Below, one piece after another: positions 36,578 to 44,785 of a stretch of DNA of 64,000 nucleotides. A program made the position numbers and the translations under genes. Source of the DNA: Bacteroidota bacterium (GTDB taxonomy: Bacteria; Bacteroidota; Bacteroidia; Bacteroidales; JAGONC01); assembly GCA_026391695.1 (NCBI GenBank), contig JAPLDP010000084.1, positions 1 through 64,000 on the forward strand. The letters run 5' to 3'. Every line of letters starts with the position of its first letter. Position 1 is the first letter of the stretch. A model generated the notes under the pieces. The model searched no databases and was not told the origin of the DNA. It saw only the letters and a program-made list of their open reading frames with translations.

Positions 36578-36628
36578 CCTCACCCCCCGTCCCCCTCTCC
36601 TCGAAGAGAGGGGGTGAAGGTGGTGAGG
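36578..36628. repeat. 51-base GC-rich hairpin repeat
   Basis: Outer arms CCTCACC (36578-36584) and GGTGAGG (36622-36628) enclose CCCCCTCTC and GAGAGGGGG around a short loop near 36600. A second weaker hairpin (AATTCC..GCA/TGC..GGAATT) lies at about 36639-36665. It resembles widespread small palindromic repeats of Bacteroidetes. It lies upstream of the deaminase gene and 200 bases before the MFS gene. Confidence 0.6.
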
Positions 36629-36827
36629 TGGTTTGGTTCAATTCCCCGCAACTCGCTGCGGAATTTGAATCCAGAGCTTGCTATGGAGTTTATGTCAATT
36701 GATTGATTTTTAATATTTTACTACAAAATATTTCAGCCCTGTTTCACATGTCGAAATTATGTCAAATTTAATCAGGAAATGACACTGAATAAATTTTTCT
36801 ATATTTACATGGTCACATTATCGCATC

Positions 36828-38030
36828 ATGATGTCCAGCCGGAATTTAAGGTACACCATGTTCGCCCTTCTTTACTTTGCCCAAGGTTCGGTACTGGGAT
36901 ACTTCACCTCTTTGAATGCCCTTTACCTGCGCTCCTTTGACCTGCCTATGAGCCAGATAGGCATATTTTCAGCCATTGCCCTGACGCCGATGATATTGAA
37001 GATATTCTGGGGTATGCTCAGCGACAAGGTGAACCTGTTCGGGCTGGGATACCGCAAGCCATATATCATCATCGGACTACTGATACAAGCCGGTGGTCAG
37101 TTGATCTTTCCCTTTATAAATCCCTCTCATTCATTCGCCCTGTTGACGACTGTGGCTTTCTTCAGTCTGTCGGGCATGGCGCTTTATGACACCTGTACCG
37201 ATGGGCTGGCACTCGACACTACGCCGCCGGAAGAGAGAGGCAAGGTGCAGGGCATCATGGTTGCAGGGCGGGCTGTGGGTGTAGTCATAATCGCAGCTGC
37301 CGTCGGTTTTCTTTCCTATCTCACTAACTGGACGGCTGTTTTCATCGCACTGGCCGTCATGACATTACTTCCGTTGCCTCTGGTACTCTTAACCAGGGAG
37401 CCTGTCCATCCTGCCGGACGCACCTTCGTCTGGAAAGCTTTCCGGGCTTTCAGGCGCCGCGATGTTCTGGCTGTGGGCATGCTGGGGCTGATCAGTTTCA
37501 TGATCACCGGCGGCACAAACCAGCTTGTAAATCCCTTTTTGAAAGAAAATTATAATATCACGCTTCTCATGGCCGGGTTTTACACGGCTTTATGGGGCAT
37601 TGGCGTCACACTGGGTGGCTTGACAGGAGGCAGGCTCACCGACAGGATCGGGCATCGCCGGGCGGTGGTGGGAGCCATCGTTACGGCACTCATAGCCATT
37701 TTCCTGTTTGCAGTGGTGACAGGTCCGGCTCTGGCCTGGCCTCTGGTATTCTTATTTGGACTGGCTTACGGCTATTATGAAGCGGTTTTCTTTGCCACAT
37801 CAATGGCCAAGACTGATATACGCATTGCAGCTTCGATGTTTGCCATCCTCATGGCCATGTCGAATGCAGGCGCCGGCCTGGGATTGGCTGCCGGCGGCCG
37901 CCTCAGCGATATGATCGGCTACCGCTGGACATTTATCCTGTTTGCCGGAATGAACCTGCTGATTCTGCCCCTGTTGCCGGTCATCTTCGGCAAAAAAAAC
38001 AATAACAATAAACAAGCGGATACGCAGTAG
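36828..38030 (+). CDS. MFS transporter
   Basis: 400 residues with about 12 hydrophobic segments, a major facilitator permease. Loop motifs after helix 2 (FWGMLSDKVNLFGLGYRKPYII) and in the second half (GGLTGGRLTDRIGHRRAVVGA) match the conserved MFS 'G.l.Dr.grr' pattern. The overall shape recalls AmpG/acetyl-CoA transporter-type or sugar permeases, but no substrate-defining motif was recognised. A near-consensus TATATTTA lies at 36800-36807. No partner gene suggests a substrate. Confidence 0.88.
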   Translation: MMSSRNLRYTMFALLYFAQGSVLGYFTSLNALYLRSFDLPMSQIGIFSAIALTPMILKIFWGMLSDKVNLFGLGYRKPYIIIGLLIQAGGQLIFPFINPSHSFALLTTVAFFSLSGMALYDTCTDGLALDTTPPEERGKVQGIMVAGRAVGVVIIAAAVGFLSYLTNWTAVFIALAVMTLLPLPLVLLTREPVHPAGRTFVWKAFRAFRRRDVLAVGMLGLISFMITGGTNQLVNPFLKENYNITLLMAGFYTALWGIGVTLGGLTGGRLTDRIGHRRAVVGAIVTALIAIFLFAVVTGPALAWPLVFLFGLAYGYYEAVFFATSMAKTDIRIAASMFAILMAMSNAGAGLGLAAGGRLSDMIGYRWTFILFAGMNLLILPLLPVIFGKKNNNNKQADTQ

Positions 38031-38052
38031 TCATTGCTACCATACTATCGTA

Positions 38053-38141
38053 ACTACGTTGCTATTGGATGCCGCGCCTACGGCACTATTGGATGTCGCA
38101 ACTACGTTGCTATTGGATGGCGCGACTACGTCGCTAACCGC
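38053..38141. repeat. 24-bp tandem hairpin repeat
   Basis: Three full units (38053-38076, 38077-38100, 38101-38124) plus a partial fourth, consensus ACTACGTTGCTATTGGATG + 5 bases. At unit junctions small hairpins form: GCAAC-TAC-GTTGC (38098-38110) and GCGAC-TAC-GTCGC (38122-38134), with an A:T to G:C compensatory change. Confidence 0.75.
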
Positions 38142-38144
38142 ATA

Positions 38145-38169
38145 ATTCCGTTAGAACGAAATTTAATAG
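38145..38169. repeat. Short REP-like repeat (TTCCGTTAGAACGAAATTTAATAG type)
   Basis: Shares GAACGAAATTTAATAG with the copy at 38201-38226 and ACGAAATTCAATAG with the copies at 41153-41228. The stem TTCC/GAA is short here (one G lost). Confidence 0.6.
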
Positions 38170-38200
38170 CTTATTAAATGCCGCGACTACTCATTGCATA

Positions 38201-38226
38201 GTTCCGTTAGGAACGAAATTCAATAG
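38201..38226. repeat. Short REP-like repeat, second copy
   Basis: GTTCCGTTAGGAAC forms a 5-bp stem (GTTCC/GGAAC) followed by GAAATTCAATAG. Same family as 38145-38169, 41153-41180 and 41201-41228. Confidence 0.65.
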
Positions 38227-38339
38227 CCCTGTAAGGGCGACAGATTTTTAATAACGATGCGGTGATTAATGAAACAGGAAAAATTAGGCCAGCTTTTCCG
38301 ATTGCATTTGTTCTCCATGAATATATATAGTATCTTTAG

Positions 38340-39860
38340 ATGCGCAAAATTTTACTATTTATCATGAATTTCAAATGGCATTTGTATTTACTAATTGCGT
38401 TCTGTCACATGAACTTTTACCCCATATTAACAGCACAGCCGTTAGTATGGGATAAAGAATATCGTTTCTTCGAGGATTATCAAGGATATTTCACTAAAAT
38501 CCTTCAAGTAAATAACGGTGATTTATTTCTGGCAGGATATGCTGAATACGATTATTACGAATATACTCCGGGTTTTATGAGGATCGATTCGAACGGTACT
38601 AAAATCTGGGATATTTCCTATACTTTTCCTTATACATTTCATCAAGAGATTACAAATACCCTTGTGCAAAAGCCTGATGTGGATATTTTCTATTCATTCA
38701 GCTTTAATCCACTGTGGCCTGTACCTATAAATGAGGGTTTAAAAAGACAAGAGTCTCTTAACGATTGCTGGCTGATTAAAATTAATGGCAATGGTGATAC
38801 TTTGTTAAAAAAATATAGCACAGATATTGGTTGGGTGAATGACCTGTTATGGGACAATGGATACCTGGTTGCTGTCGGCAGTACAAATTATGAAGAACAG
38901 AATCCATGGGAATATCATAGTAAGGCAACTATTTTGGTATTAGACACCTCAGGAAATGTATCACTGAGAAAAGAGTTTCTGACTGACGTCGACGCCAGGG
39001 CCAGTTCGATTATTAAACAGCCCGATGGCGGTTATTATGTAGTGGGAGCAATAGTAAGTTATTCTATTGAATGGGGGTGGGTTCCCGATGGGATGTTTTT
39101 GGTGGAATTTGATCCAGCCTTTAATCATATCTGGACGTATATTTCAGAAGATCTGTATAGCGAGAGTACAAAAATTATTCATTGTTCAGATGGTAATTTT
39201 GCAATTATCGGCGATGGTTATAATCCGGAAACTGAGAACAGGGATATTATATTATGGAGGCTTAATGCCGACACGGTCATTTATCAGAAACAGTTTTATG
39301 ATATCTCAAATTCTGACTATGCCTATTCCTTAAAACAAACCAATGACAGTGGCTTTATATTTTGTGGTTCTATTTCCCCGCAAAACTATTCATATCCAGC
39401 GTTCTTTTACATGAAGACCAACAAAGATGGGATGGAAGATTGGCAATGGAATTATGGATATTACTATGAAGCTTTCGATGTTATTTTAAATGGAAATACA
39501 GGATATTATGTTGTCGGGCATGGTATTCATGCAAAACTTGTTAAAGCGGATTTGACAGGTTATGGTCTAAATGTGTCAATTGACGATCATCAATTCAAAA
39601 CAGGCAAAAACCTGATCAAAATTTATCCTAATCCGGCTTATGAAGAGGTGAGCATAAGTTTAAAAAATACAGAGGACAACCCGGATATTATAATTCAATA
39701 TTTTAATGATGTTGGAAGGAAAGTGTTTGAAACCAAGATTCATAAAGGGCAAAAGGAGATCGCTGTGGATGTCGCAGGGTGGCAGCCGGGGCTGTATATT
39801 GCCATGGTCACAAGCCAGGGAAAAGTCGCGGGGAAAGAAAAATTTGTGGTGATGAATTAA
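38340..39860 (+). CDS. Secreted protein with beta-propeller-like repeats and T9SS sorting domain
   Basis: 506 residues. An N-terminal hydrophobic segment (~12-32) ending near ILTAQPLV is a probable signal peptide. The body contains repeated units of the form 'DGG.yyvvGai', 'dGnfaiiGdgy', 'dsGfifcGs' and 'gnTGYYVVGHG', a propeller-like repeat common in secreted Bacteroidetes proteins. The C-terminal ~80 residues are a type A T9SS sorting domain: KIYPNPAYEEVSI, then VAGWQPGLYIAMVTSQGKV and a final KFVVMN. It is therefore probably exported through SprA and attached to the cell surface. The molecular function is unknown. It stands alone between repeat-rich gaps and looks AT-richer than its neighbours, so it may be a recent arrival. 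Confidence 0.8.
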   Translation: MRKILLFIMNFKWHLYLLIAFCHMNFYPILTAQPLVWDKEYRFFEDYQGYFTKILQVNNGDLFLAGYAEYDYYEYTPGFMRIDSNGTKIWDISYTFPYTFHQEITNTLVQKPDVDIFYSFSFNPLWPVPINEGLKRQESLNDCWLIKINGNGDTLLKKYSTDIGWVNDLLWDNGYLVAVGSTNYEEQNPWEYHSKATILVLDTSGNVSLRKEFLTDVDARASSIIKQPDGGYYVVGAIVSYSIEWGWVPDGMFLVEFDPAFNHIWTYISEDLYSESTKIIHCSDGNFAIIGDGYNPETENRDIILWRLNADTVIYQKQFYDISNSDYAYSLKQTNDSGFIFCGSISPQNYSYPAFFYMKTNKDGMEDWQWNYGYYYEAFDVILNGNTGYYVVGHGIHAKLVKADLTGYGLNVSIDDHQFKTGKNLIKIYPNPAYEEVSISLKNTEDNPDIIIQYFNDVGRKVFETKIHKGQKEIAVDVAGWQPGLYIAMVTSQGKVAGKEKFVVMN

Positions 39861-39869
39861 AAGATTGAG

Positions 39870-39920
39870 CGATGGCCGATGGCTGATTGAGCGATATTCG
39901 ATGGAGAACCTCGGCCATCG
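39870..39920. terminator. Inverted repeat after the T9SS cargo gene
   Basis: CGATGGCCGA (39870-39879) and TCGGCCATCG (39911-39920) are perfect 10-bp arms with a 31-base spacer that itself repeats GATTGAGCGAT. It lies between convergent genes, so it may act as a terminator for either. TTCAATCG tandem units follow. Confidence 0.45.
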
Positions 39921-39949
39921 TGTAATCGTTCAATCGTTCAATCGCCCAA

Positions 39950-40507
39950 TCACTTCCTGATCTCTTCCATCACCGTTTTCACCCTGCGGTACAGCTCCTC
40001 TTTCGTGCCGTCGTTTATTAACGAATAATCCGCATGCCTGATGCACCACAGGATGTTCTGCTTATTCGGATCGGCCGAACTCATTTCGCGCTGTTCATTA
40101 TCGAGGAATGTTTCAAAGCTGATGCGGTCGGTATTTGAATTTCGTACGACAATACGTTCGTATCGTATCAGAGGATGCGCATCAACAGAGAACAGGTAAA
40201 AATTCCCTTTTTTCCGGAGTGATTCCACCTCACCCGGTGTGCGTATGCTTTCAATCACGCAATCACGGCCCGATCTGCTGGCTCTCTCGTAGAGCTGGTC
40301 AATGATATAGGAAGGCGAATGACGCGTACGGAGCTCATTGGCTACCAATGTCATGCTGTCGCGGTTTACAGGCAGTCCTCTATGAAAAATTTTTTCAGTC
40401 AGAAATTCCCTGACTGAAAAATGATTAAAATGCTCCTTTTCAACAAGATACTCAACGATAGCACCCTTTCCTGCACCCAATGTTCCTGTTATCCCGATAA
40501 TGAGCAT
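39950..40507 (-). CDS. P-loop nucleotide/CoA-type kinase
   Basis: 185 residues with Walker A GITGTLGAGKGAIVEYL at the very N-terminus (GxxGxGK form), and a lid-type basic region (~115-150) with conserved Arg residues (RYERIVVR). The fold matches the dephospho-CoA kinase/deoxynucleoside monophosphate kinase group. The CVIESIRTPGEVESLR stretch near residue 92 is typical of the AAA/dephospho-CoA-kinase-like proteins of unknown substrate. It is not canonical CoaE. It starts 12 bases after the LOG gene ends, so they probably share a transcript. Confidence 0.7.
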   Translation of the reverse strand: MLIIGITGTLGAGKGAIVEYLVEKEHFNHFSVREFLTEKIFHRGLPVNRDSMTLVANELRTRHSPSYIIDQLYERASRSGRDCVIESIRTPGEVESLRKKGNFYLFSVDAHPLIRYERIVVRNSNTDRISFETFLDNEQREMSSADPNKQNILWCIRHADYSLINDGTKEELYRRVKTVMEEIRK

Positions 40508-40519
40508 AGAGTGTATTCC

Positions 40520-41110
40520 TTAAAGTATGTGTTTCAGTTCATCGACCCATTTACTGTCGACCATGACAGGCTTGTATGTTTCTAATTTTTCCAGCAGCCG
40601 TGAAGCATCATCATCAATGATGAGGTTATTCCTGTGTTCGGTGCGCAAAAACCGTTCGCTGACACAATGGTCAAGGTACCGGATCAGGTGATCAAAATAG
40701 CCGTCGATGTTGAAAAGCGCAAGCGGCTTTTTGACGATTTCGAGCTGCGACCAGGAGAGTATTTCAGCCAGTTCATCGAGTGTGCCCAAGCCGCCGGGCA
40801 AAGCTATAAAGGCATCCGACAGCCCGGTGATGGTGGTCTTGCGATCATGCATCGAGTTGACAATATGAATCTCGTTAAGACCTGTGTGGGCGATTTCTTT
40901 GCTGACCAGAATATGTGGCATGACACCTATGGCATATCCGCCATGTTCAAGTGTGCTGTCGGCAAGGATCTTCATCAGCCCGATATTGGCGCCGCCATAG
41001 ACTAACCGGATACCTTTTACGGCCAGCAGCCTGCCGAGTTCAGCGGTATGTTTCTTGTACACACCGTTACGGCCCATGCTGGATCCACAAAAGACGCCGA
41101 TGCTTTTCAT
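40520..41110 (-). CDS. LOG family protein (TIGR00730)
   Basis: About 196 residues of the LOG (Lonely Guy) family, which in plants and some bacteria releases cytokinin bases from riboside monophosphates and in bacteria more widely acts as a nucleoside monophosphate phosphoribohydrolase. The motif PGGLGTLDELAEILSW carries the family PGGxGTxxE signature, and VYGGANIGLMKILAD is standard. I choose the ATG at 41110 (MKSIGVFCGSSMG); the longer frame from 41173 runs into the REP-like repeat. Substrate is unproven. Confidence 0.88.
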   Translation of the reverse strand: MKSIGVFCGSSMGRNGVYKKHTAELGRLLAVKGIRLVYGGANIGLMKILADSTLEHGGYAIGVMPHILVSKEIAHTGLNEIHIVNSMHDRKTTITGLSDAFIALPGGLGTLDELAEILSWSQLEIVKKPLALFNIDGYFDHLIRYLDHCVSERFLRTEHRNNLIIDDDASRLLEKLETYKPVMVDSKWVDELKHIL

Positions 41111-41152
41111 AACCGGATATGTTATCTGCACAAAATTAAAAATAATTCCTAC

Positions 41153-41180
41153 AGAGTCCCATCGGGACGACATTTAATAG
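41153..41180. repeat. Short REP-like repeat (GTCCCATCGGGAC type), copy 1
   Basis: AGAGTCCCATCGGGACGACATTTAATAG: a 5-bp stem GTCCC/GGGAC around AT, followed by the same trailer as the repeats near 38145-38226. Confidence 0.7.
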
Positions 41181-41200
41181 AAAAATGAAAAATTTCCAAT

Positions 41201-41228
41201 AGAGTCCCATCGGGACGAAATTCAATAG
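41201..41228. repeat. Short REP-like repeat (GTCCCATCGGGAC type), copy 2
   Basis: Differs from 41153-41180 in only a couple of positions in the trailer, in direct orientation 48 bases apart. Confidence 0.7.
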
Positions 41229-41246
41229 AAAAACGAAAAATATTCC

Positions 41247-41254
41247 TAATTTTG
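41247..41254 (+). promoter_or_regulatory. Candidate -7 element for manA
   Basis: TAATTTTG, an exact TAnnTTTG match, about 112 bases before the manA ATG, leaving a ~105-base leader that contains the GNRA-type hairpin. Confidence 0.4.
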
Positions 41255-41288
41255 AAATGTTGCATCATCAATCAATCGGGATATGAAG

Positions 41289-41359
41289 TTGAACGAGGCG
41301 AAGCCGAGTGAAATCCCGACGAAAGTCGGGAGATGAAAAATGAAAAATGAAAAATGAAG
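41289..41359 (+). repeat. manA leader: small hairpins and AAAAATG tandem
   Basis: GGC-GAA-GCC (41296-41304), then a perfect 6-bp stem CCCGAC (41315-41320) closed by GAAA with GTCGGG (41325-41330), then an 8-base ATGAAAAA tandem (about 41333-41359) ending just before the ATG. It resembles common Bacteroidetes intergenic repeats as much as a regulator. Confidence 0.5.
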
Positions 41360-41366
41360 AATAAAC

Positions 41367-42353
41367 ATGAATACATTATATCCGTTAAAATTCAAGCCAA
41401 TATATAAAGACAAGATCTGGGGAGGGCAGAAGATCAGGACTGTGCTGGGCATGGATTTTTCACCGCTGCCCAACTGTGGCGAAGTGTGGGTTCTTTCAGG
41501 TTATGAAGGCAGCCAGAGCATCGTCGACAATGGATTTCTGGCAGGAAATGAACTCAATGAGCTGGTGGAGGTATACATGGATGATCTGGTGGGTGGTAAT
41601 GCTTTCGAGAGATTTGGCAACGAATTCCCCATCCTGATCAAATTCATCAATTCGAACGATTATCTCTCCGTACAGGTGCATCCCGATGATGAGATTGCAG
41701 CCCTGCGGCATGACAGCCAGGGTAAGAATGAAATGTGGTATATCGTCCAGGCCGATGAAGGTTCCGAGCTCATCTCAGGATTTAACCGCAAGATCGACAG
41801 GGACGTTTTTGTCAGATATCTCAAAGAAAAAAATCTGAAAAAAATTCTCAATGTTGAGAAAGTGCTTAAAGGAGATGTGTTCTTTATTCCCACCGGACGG
41901 ATACACTCACTTGGCCCGGGCATTCTTTTAACAGAGATTCAGCAGACTTCCGACCTGACCTACCGCGTTTATGACTGGGACCGCGTTGATGAAAAGGGAA
42001 AATCACGTGAATTGCATATTGTACAGGCTCTCGACGCCATGGATTATAATTTTTACAAGGATTATAAAACCTCTTACGTCAAACAACTTAATCGTACCGT
42101 GCAACTGGTAAAAAGTCCCTGGTTCAGCACAAACCTTCTCCATATTGACCGGCCTATTGGCAAAGATTTTAATGCCATTGATTCATTTGTAATCTATCTC
42201 TGCATAAAAGGAGATGTGAACATCCATTACACCGGTGGCATGGAAAATCTGAAGATGGGCGAGACCGTGCTGATCCCTGCAGCCATCGCATCCGAGATAA
42301 CCCTGTTTCCCAGAATTGAATCAAAACTCATCGAGGTATATATTGAGCAATGA
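41367..42353 (+). CDS. manA: Mannose-6-phosphate isomerase, type I
   Basis: 328 residues of the class I phosphomannose isomerase family, interconverting fructose 6-phosphate and mannose 6-phosphate at the start of mannose/GDP-sugar metabolism. The zinc-binding SVQVHPDDEIAA is present (Gln and His ligands), as are IPTGRIHSLGPGILLTEIQQTSD and VYDWDR, with the cupin-like second half. It starts at the ATG 41367. It stands alone, and a small hairpin lies in its leader. Confidence 0.95.
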   Translation: MNTLYPLKFKPIYKDKIWGGQKIRTVLGMDFSPLPNCGEVWVLSGYEGSQSIVDNGFLAGNELNELVEVYMDDLVGGNAFERFGNEFPILIKFINSNDYLSVQVHPDDEIAALRHDSQGKNEMWYIVQADEGSELISGFNRKIDRDVFVRYLKEKNLKKILNVEKVLKGDVFFIPTGRIHSLGPGILLTEIQQTSDLTYRVYDWDRVDEKGKSRELHIVQALDAMDYNFYKDYKTSYVKQLNRTVQLVKSPWFSTNLLHIDRPIGKDFNAIDSFVIYLCIKGDVNIHYTGGMENLKMGETVLIPAAIASEITLFPRIESKLIEVYIEQ

Positions 42354-42420
42354 GCCCATCCTGAGATCTTAGAAATAAATTAAATAAGATTCAGGTTCAG
42401 CATCTTTAAAAAAAATCCTG

Positions 42421-42428
42421 TATTTTTG
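42421..42428 (+). promoter_or_regulatory. Candidate -7 element for the TlpA-like gene
   Basis: TATTTTTG, a TAnnTTTG match, 44 bases before the ATG at 42473. The -33 is unclear. Confidence 0.4.
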
Positions 42429-42472
42429 GCAGGCATTTTGAGAAGCCAAAGCGTCAATTTTAAAGTGGATTT

Positions 42473-42994
42473 ATGAAAAAAACGTTTTTCTTCCTGGTTT
42501 TATTTCTTCTTGGCTTGGTTGTTATTGCGCAGAATGACGAGGGCAAATTGCGTAAGCTCCCTTCAGTGATGATAAAAAATGTGAGGGGCGAAAATTTCAA
42601 CACGGCCGACATCTCCAATAACGGCAAGCCTGTCATCATCAGTTTCTGGGCTTTATGGTGCAAGCCATGCATCAAAGAATTGACGACCATTGCGGATGTT
42701 TATGATGATTGGCGTGAAGAAACCGGCGTTAAGCTCATCGCTGTGTCAATAGATGATGCCAGGTCATCGTCGAATGTGCAGCCGACGGTGAATGGAAAAG
42801 GATGGGAATATGAAGTCATTTTAGACCAGAATGGTGATTTCAAGCGTGCCATGAACGTCGGCGTCATTCCCCATACTTTTTTGGTGAATGGCAAAGGTGA
42901 GATCGTCTGGCAGCACACCTCTTTTGTTGAAGGAGGCGAACTGGAACTCATCGGCAAGGTCAGGGCATTGATCGCCGGTCAACCCTTGGAGTGA
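42473..42994 (+). CDS. TlpA-like envelope thioredoxin
   Basis: 173 residues: a signal-like N-terminus (MKKTFFFLVLFLLGLVVIA) followed by a thioredoxin fold with the redox pair C63-K-P-C66 in SFWALWCKPCIKELTT, a TlpA/ResA-type arrangement used for disulfide reduction in the periplasm or on lipoproteins. The VNGKGEIVWQHTSFVEGG stretch near the end is typical. Substrates are unknown, but it is immediately followed (34 bases) by DUF6029 and then Omp28-like genes, both with cysteine pairs, suggesting it serves them. Confidence 0.9.
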   Translation: MKKTFFFLVLFLLGLVVIAQNDEGKLRKLPSVMIKNVRGENFNTADISNNGKPVIISFWALWCKPCIKELTTIADVYDDWREETGVKLIAVSIDDARSSSNVQPTVNGKGWEYEVILDQNGDFKRAMNVGVIPHTFLVNGKGEIVWQHTSFVEGGELELIGKVRALIAGQPLE

Positions 42995-43028
42995 AAAATA
43001 TCATCCTCTACTATATTTAATTGTTACT

Positions 43029-44711
43029 ATGCAACGGAAAAGAGTTTTACCCCGGAAATTCCTTTTTGCCATTTTCCTGATTATCCCATTTCTGTCAAAT
43101 GCGCAGAGTTTTCTGGAACAGAGTAAGGTCAGCGGAAATTTTGAGGCCGACGTTCAGACCTATCAGCCTGATGTCGATTTAGGTATAACCGACTCGACCA
43201 TCAACGGCGAAAAGATCGGCTTGAACGGATTCGGAAATGTTATTTATACCTTGGGAGATTTTTCGGCAGGGCTCAGGTTCGAAACCTACCTGAAGCCTAT
43301 TGCCGGTTATGACAGGGAATATGAGGGTTTAGGCATTCCATACTGGTTTGCCAATTACAGGAAGTACAACCTTGAAGTGACACTGGGAAATGTGTATGAC
43401 CAGTTTGGCAGCGGGCTGGTGTTCAGGTCCTATGAACAGTGGGATCTTGGTTATGATAATGCAGTGCAGGGACTGGGGCTGAAGTATACTCCTTCAAAAG
43501 GTATTTTGCTTAAAGGTATCATCGGCTCGCAAAGGTATTACTGGGTCAAATACAAACCCGGTGACAGGGGATATGTGAGAGGTCTGGATGCTGAATTTAC
43601 CCTGAATGATATTTTTAAGGGGTGGCAGGAAAATAAAACCAGGATCATCCTGGGTGGCAGCGCTGTGAGCAAATATCAGAAAGATGATCCCACATTTAAG
43701 TTTAAGCTCCCTGAAAACGTCGCTGCTTTTGCCGGGAGACTCAACGTCACCCGGGGAAAATACAACATCCAGGGTGAATATGCCTATAAAATAAATGATC
43801 CTTCAGCCTTCAATAATTTCATCTTCAAAAAAGGACAAGCTGTTTTCCTGACAGGATCTTATTCGACAAAGGGCCTCGGCATCTCCCTTTTCGCCAAGTG
43901 GATCGATAATATGAGCTATAAAACTGACCGGAGGGTGATAAAAAATGGACTGGACATCAGCTTTATCCCACCGCTCACCAAGCAGCACAACTATACCCTT
44001 GAGTCGATATATCCTTATGCATCACAACCCAACGGAGAATTTGACGTTATGGCTCAGGTTACCTATACCATCCCAAAGAAATCGAAATTAGGCGGAAAAT
44101 ACGGTACAACAATATCCTTACTATTCTCCCAGGCTAATTCCATTAAGAAAAATATGCTCAATGATACGACGCCTGTTAGTGAAAGAGGAACGTTGGGCTA
44201 TAAGAGCCCCTTTTTCAAACCCGGTAATGAGTTGTATTTTCAGGATATGGACTTTGAGATTACTAGGAAAATCAGCGATAAATTCAAAGTCAATTTTGAA
44301 TACATGTACCATTCCTATAACCAGGAGGTTATGGAAGGCCATGGAAGTATGGTTTATGCACATATTGCCGTTGCTGACATGACGTATAAGTTCACGCCGA
44401 CCAAATCTCTCAGGATGGAATTGCAATATTTGGGAACAAAACAGGATAAGGGTGATTGGGGTCTGGCATTGCTGGAATACACCATAGCTCCCAAGTGGTT
44501 TTTCACTATCCAGGACCAGTTCAATTTCAATCGTCCCGATGGAGGTGATCCGGTACATTACTATTATGGAGCCCTGGGATTCACCCATGAAACGAATCGT
44601 ATATCACTGGCTTATGGCCGGCAGCGTGAGGGCCTGCTATGCGTGGGAGGTGTCTGCCGCCAGGTGCCTGCTGCCAGCGGATTTATGCTGACTATTACGA
44701 GTAGCTTCTAA
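43029..44711 (+). CDS. DUF6029 family outer-membrane beta-barrel protein
   Basis: 560 residues: a signal peptide ending ...FLIIPFLSNAQ (about residue 25), then a long run of amphipathic beta segments rich in Y, G and alternating hydrophobics (for example YNLEVTLGNVYDQFGSGLVFRS and a terminal MLTITSSF strand), which reads as an outer-membrane barrel of the DUF6029 family. The C-terminal region contains C538 and C543 in CVGGVCR, a conserved feature in members I recall. No enzymatic motif was seen. It lies between a thioredoxin and an Omp28-like lipoprotein, so a role in folding or display of exported proteins is a reasonable guess. Confidence 0.85.
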   Translation: MQRKRVLPRKFLFAIFLIIPFLSNAQSFLEQSKVSGNFEADVQTYQPDVDLGITDSTINGEKIGLNGFGNVIYTLGDFSAGLRFETYLKPIAGYDREYEGLGIPYWFANYRKYNLEVTLGNVYDQFGSGLVFRSYEQWDLGYDNAVQGLGLKYTPSKGILLKGIIGSQRYYWVKYKPGDRGYVRGLDAEFTLNDIFKGWQENKTRIILGGSAVSKYQKDDPTFKFKLPENVAAFAGRLNVTRGKYNIQGEYAYKINDPSAFNNFIFKKGQAVFLTGSYSTKGLGISLFAKWIDNMSYKTDRRVIKNGLDISFIPPLTKQHNYTLESIYPYASQPNGEFDVMAQVTYTIPKKSKLGGKYGTTISLLFSQANSIKKNMLNDTTPVSERGTLGYKSPFFKPGNELYFQDMDFEITRKISDKFKVNFEYMYHSYNQEVMEGHGSMVYAHIAVADMTYKFTPTKSLRMELQYLGTKQDKGDWGLALLEYTIAPKWFFTIQDQFNFNRPDGGDPVHYYYGALGFTHETNRISLAYGRQREGLLCVGGVCRQVPAASGFMLTITSSF

Positions 44712-44713
44712 AT

Positions 44714-44733
44714 CCCCGCACTAAAGTGTGGGG
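44714..44733. terminator. Hairpin between DUF6029 and Omp28-like genes
   Basis: CCCCGCACT (44714-44722) pairs with AGTGTGGGG (44725-44733) around AA, three bases after the stop. No T run follows, so it may be a REP-like unit in the operon rather than a true terminator. Confidence 0.4.
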
Positions 44734-44785
44734 CTAAGTAATAGGATAAATAGACTATTGAATGAACTTGAACCTTTGATCAGAT

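Larger units (their letters stand above)
38031..38339. other. 309-base gap full of short repeats
   Basis: It contains the 24-bp tandem hairpin repeat (38053-38141) and two copies of the CCGTTAG(G)AACGAAAT repeat. The last ~90 bases before the T9SS cargo gene are AT-rich with no clear promoter. Confidence 0.6.

Noticed and set aside
36055-36702. 215-codon open frame on the strand opposite the deaminase gene
   Set aside because: The deaminase on the other strand has intact zinc-binding motifs; this frame does not resemble anything and extends into the hairpin repeat.
38053-38226. Direct repeats suggesting a CRISPR array
   Set aside because: The 24-bp units are contiguous with no spacers, and the other repeats are singletons with a REP-like form. 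No cas gene is present.
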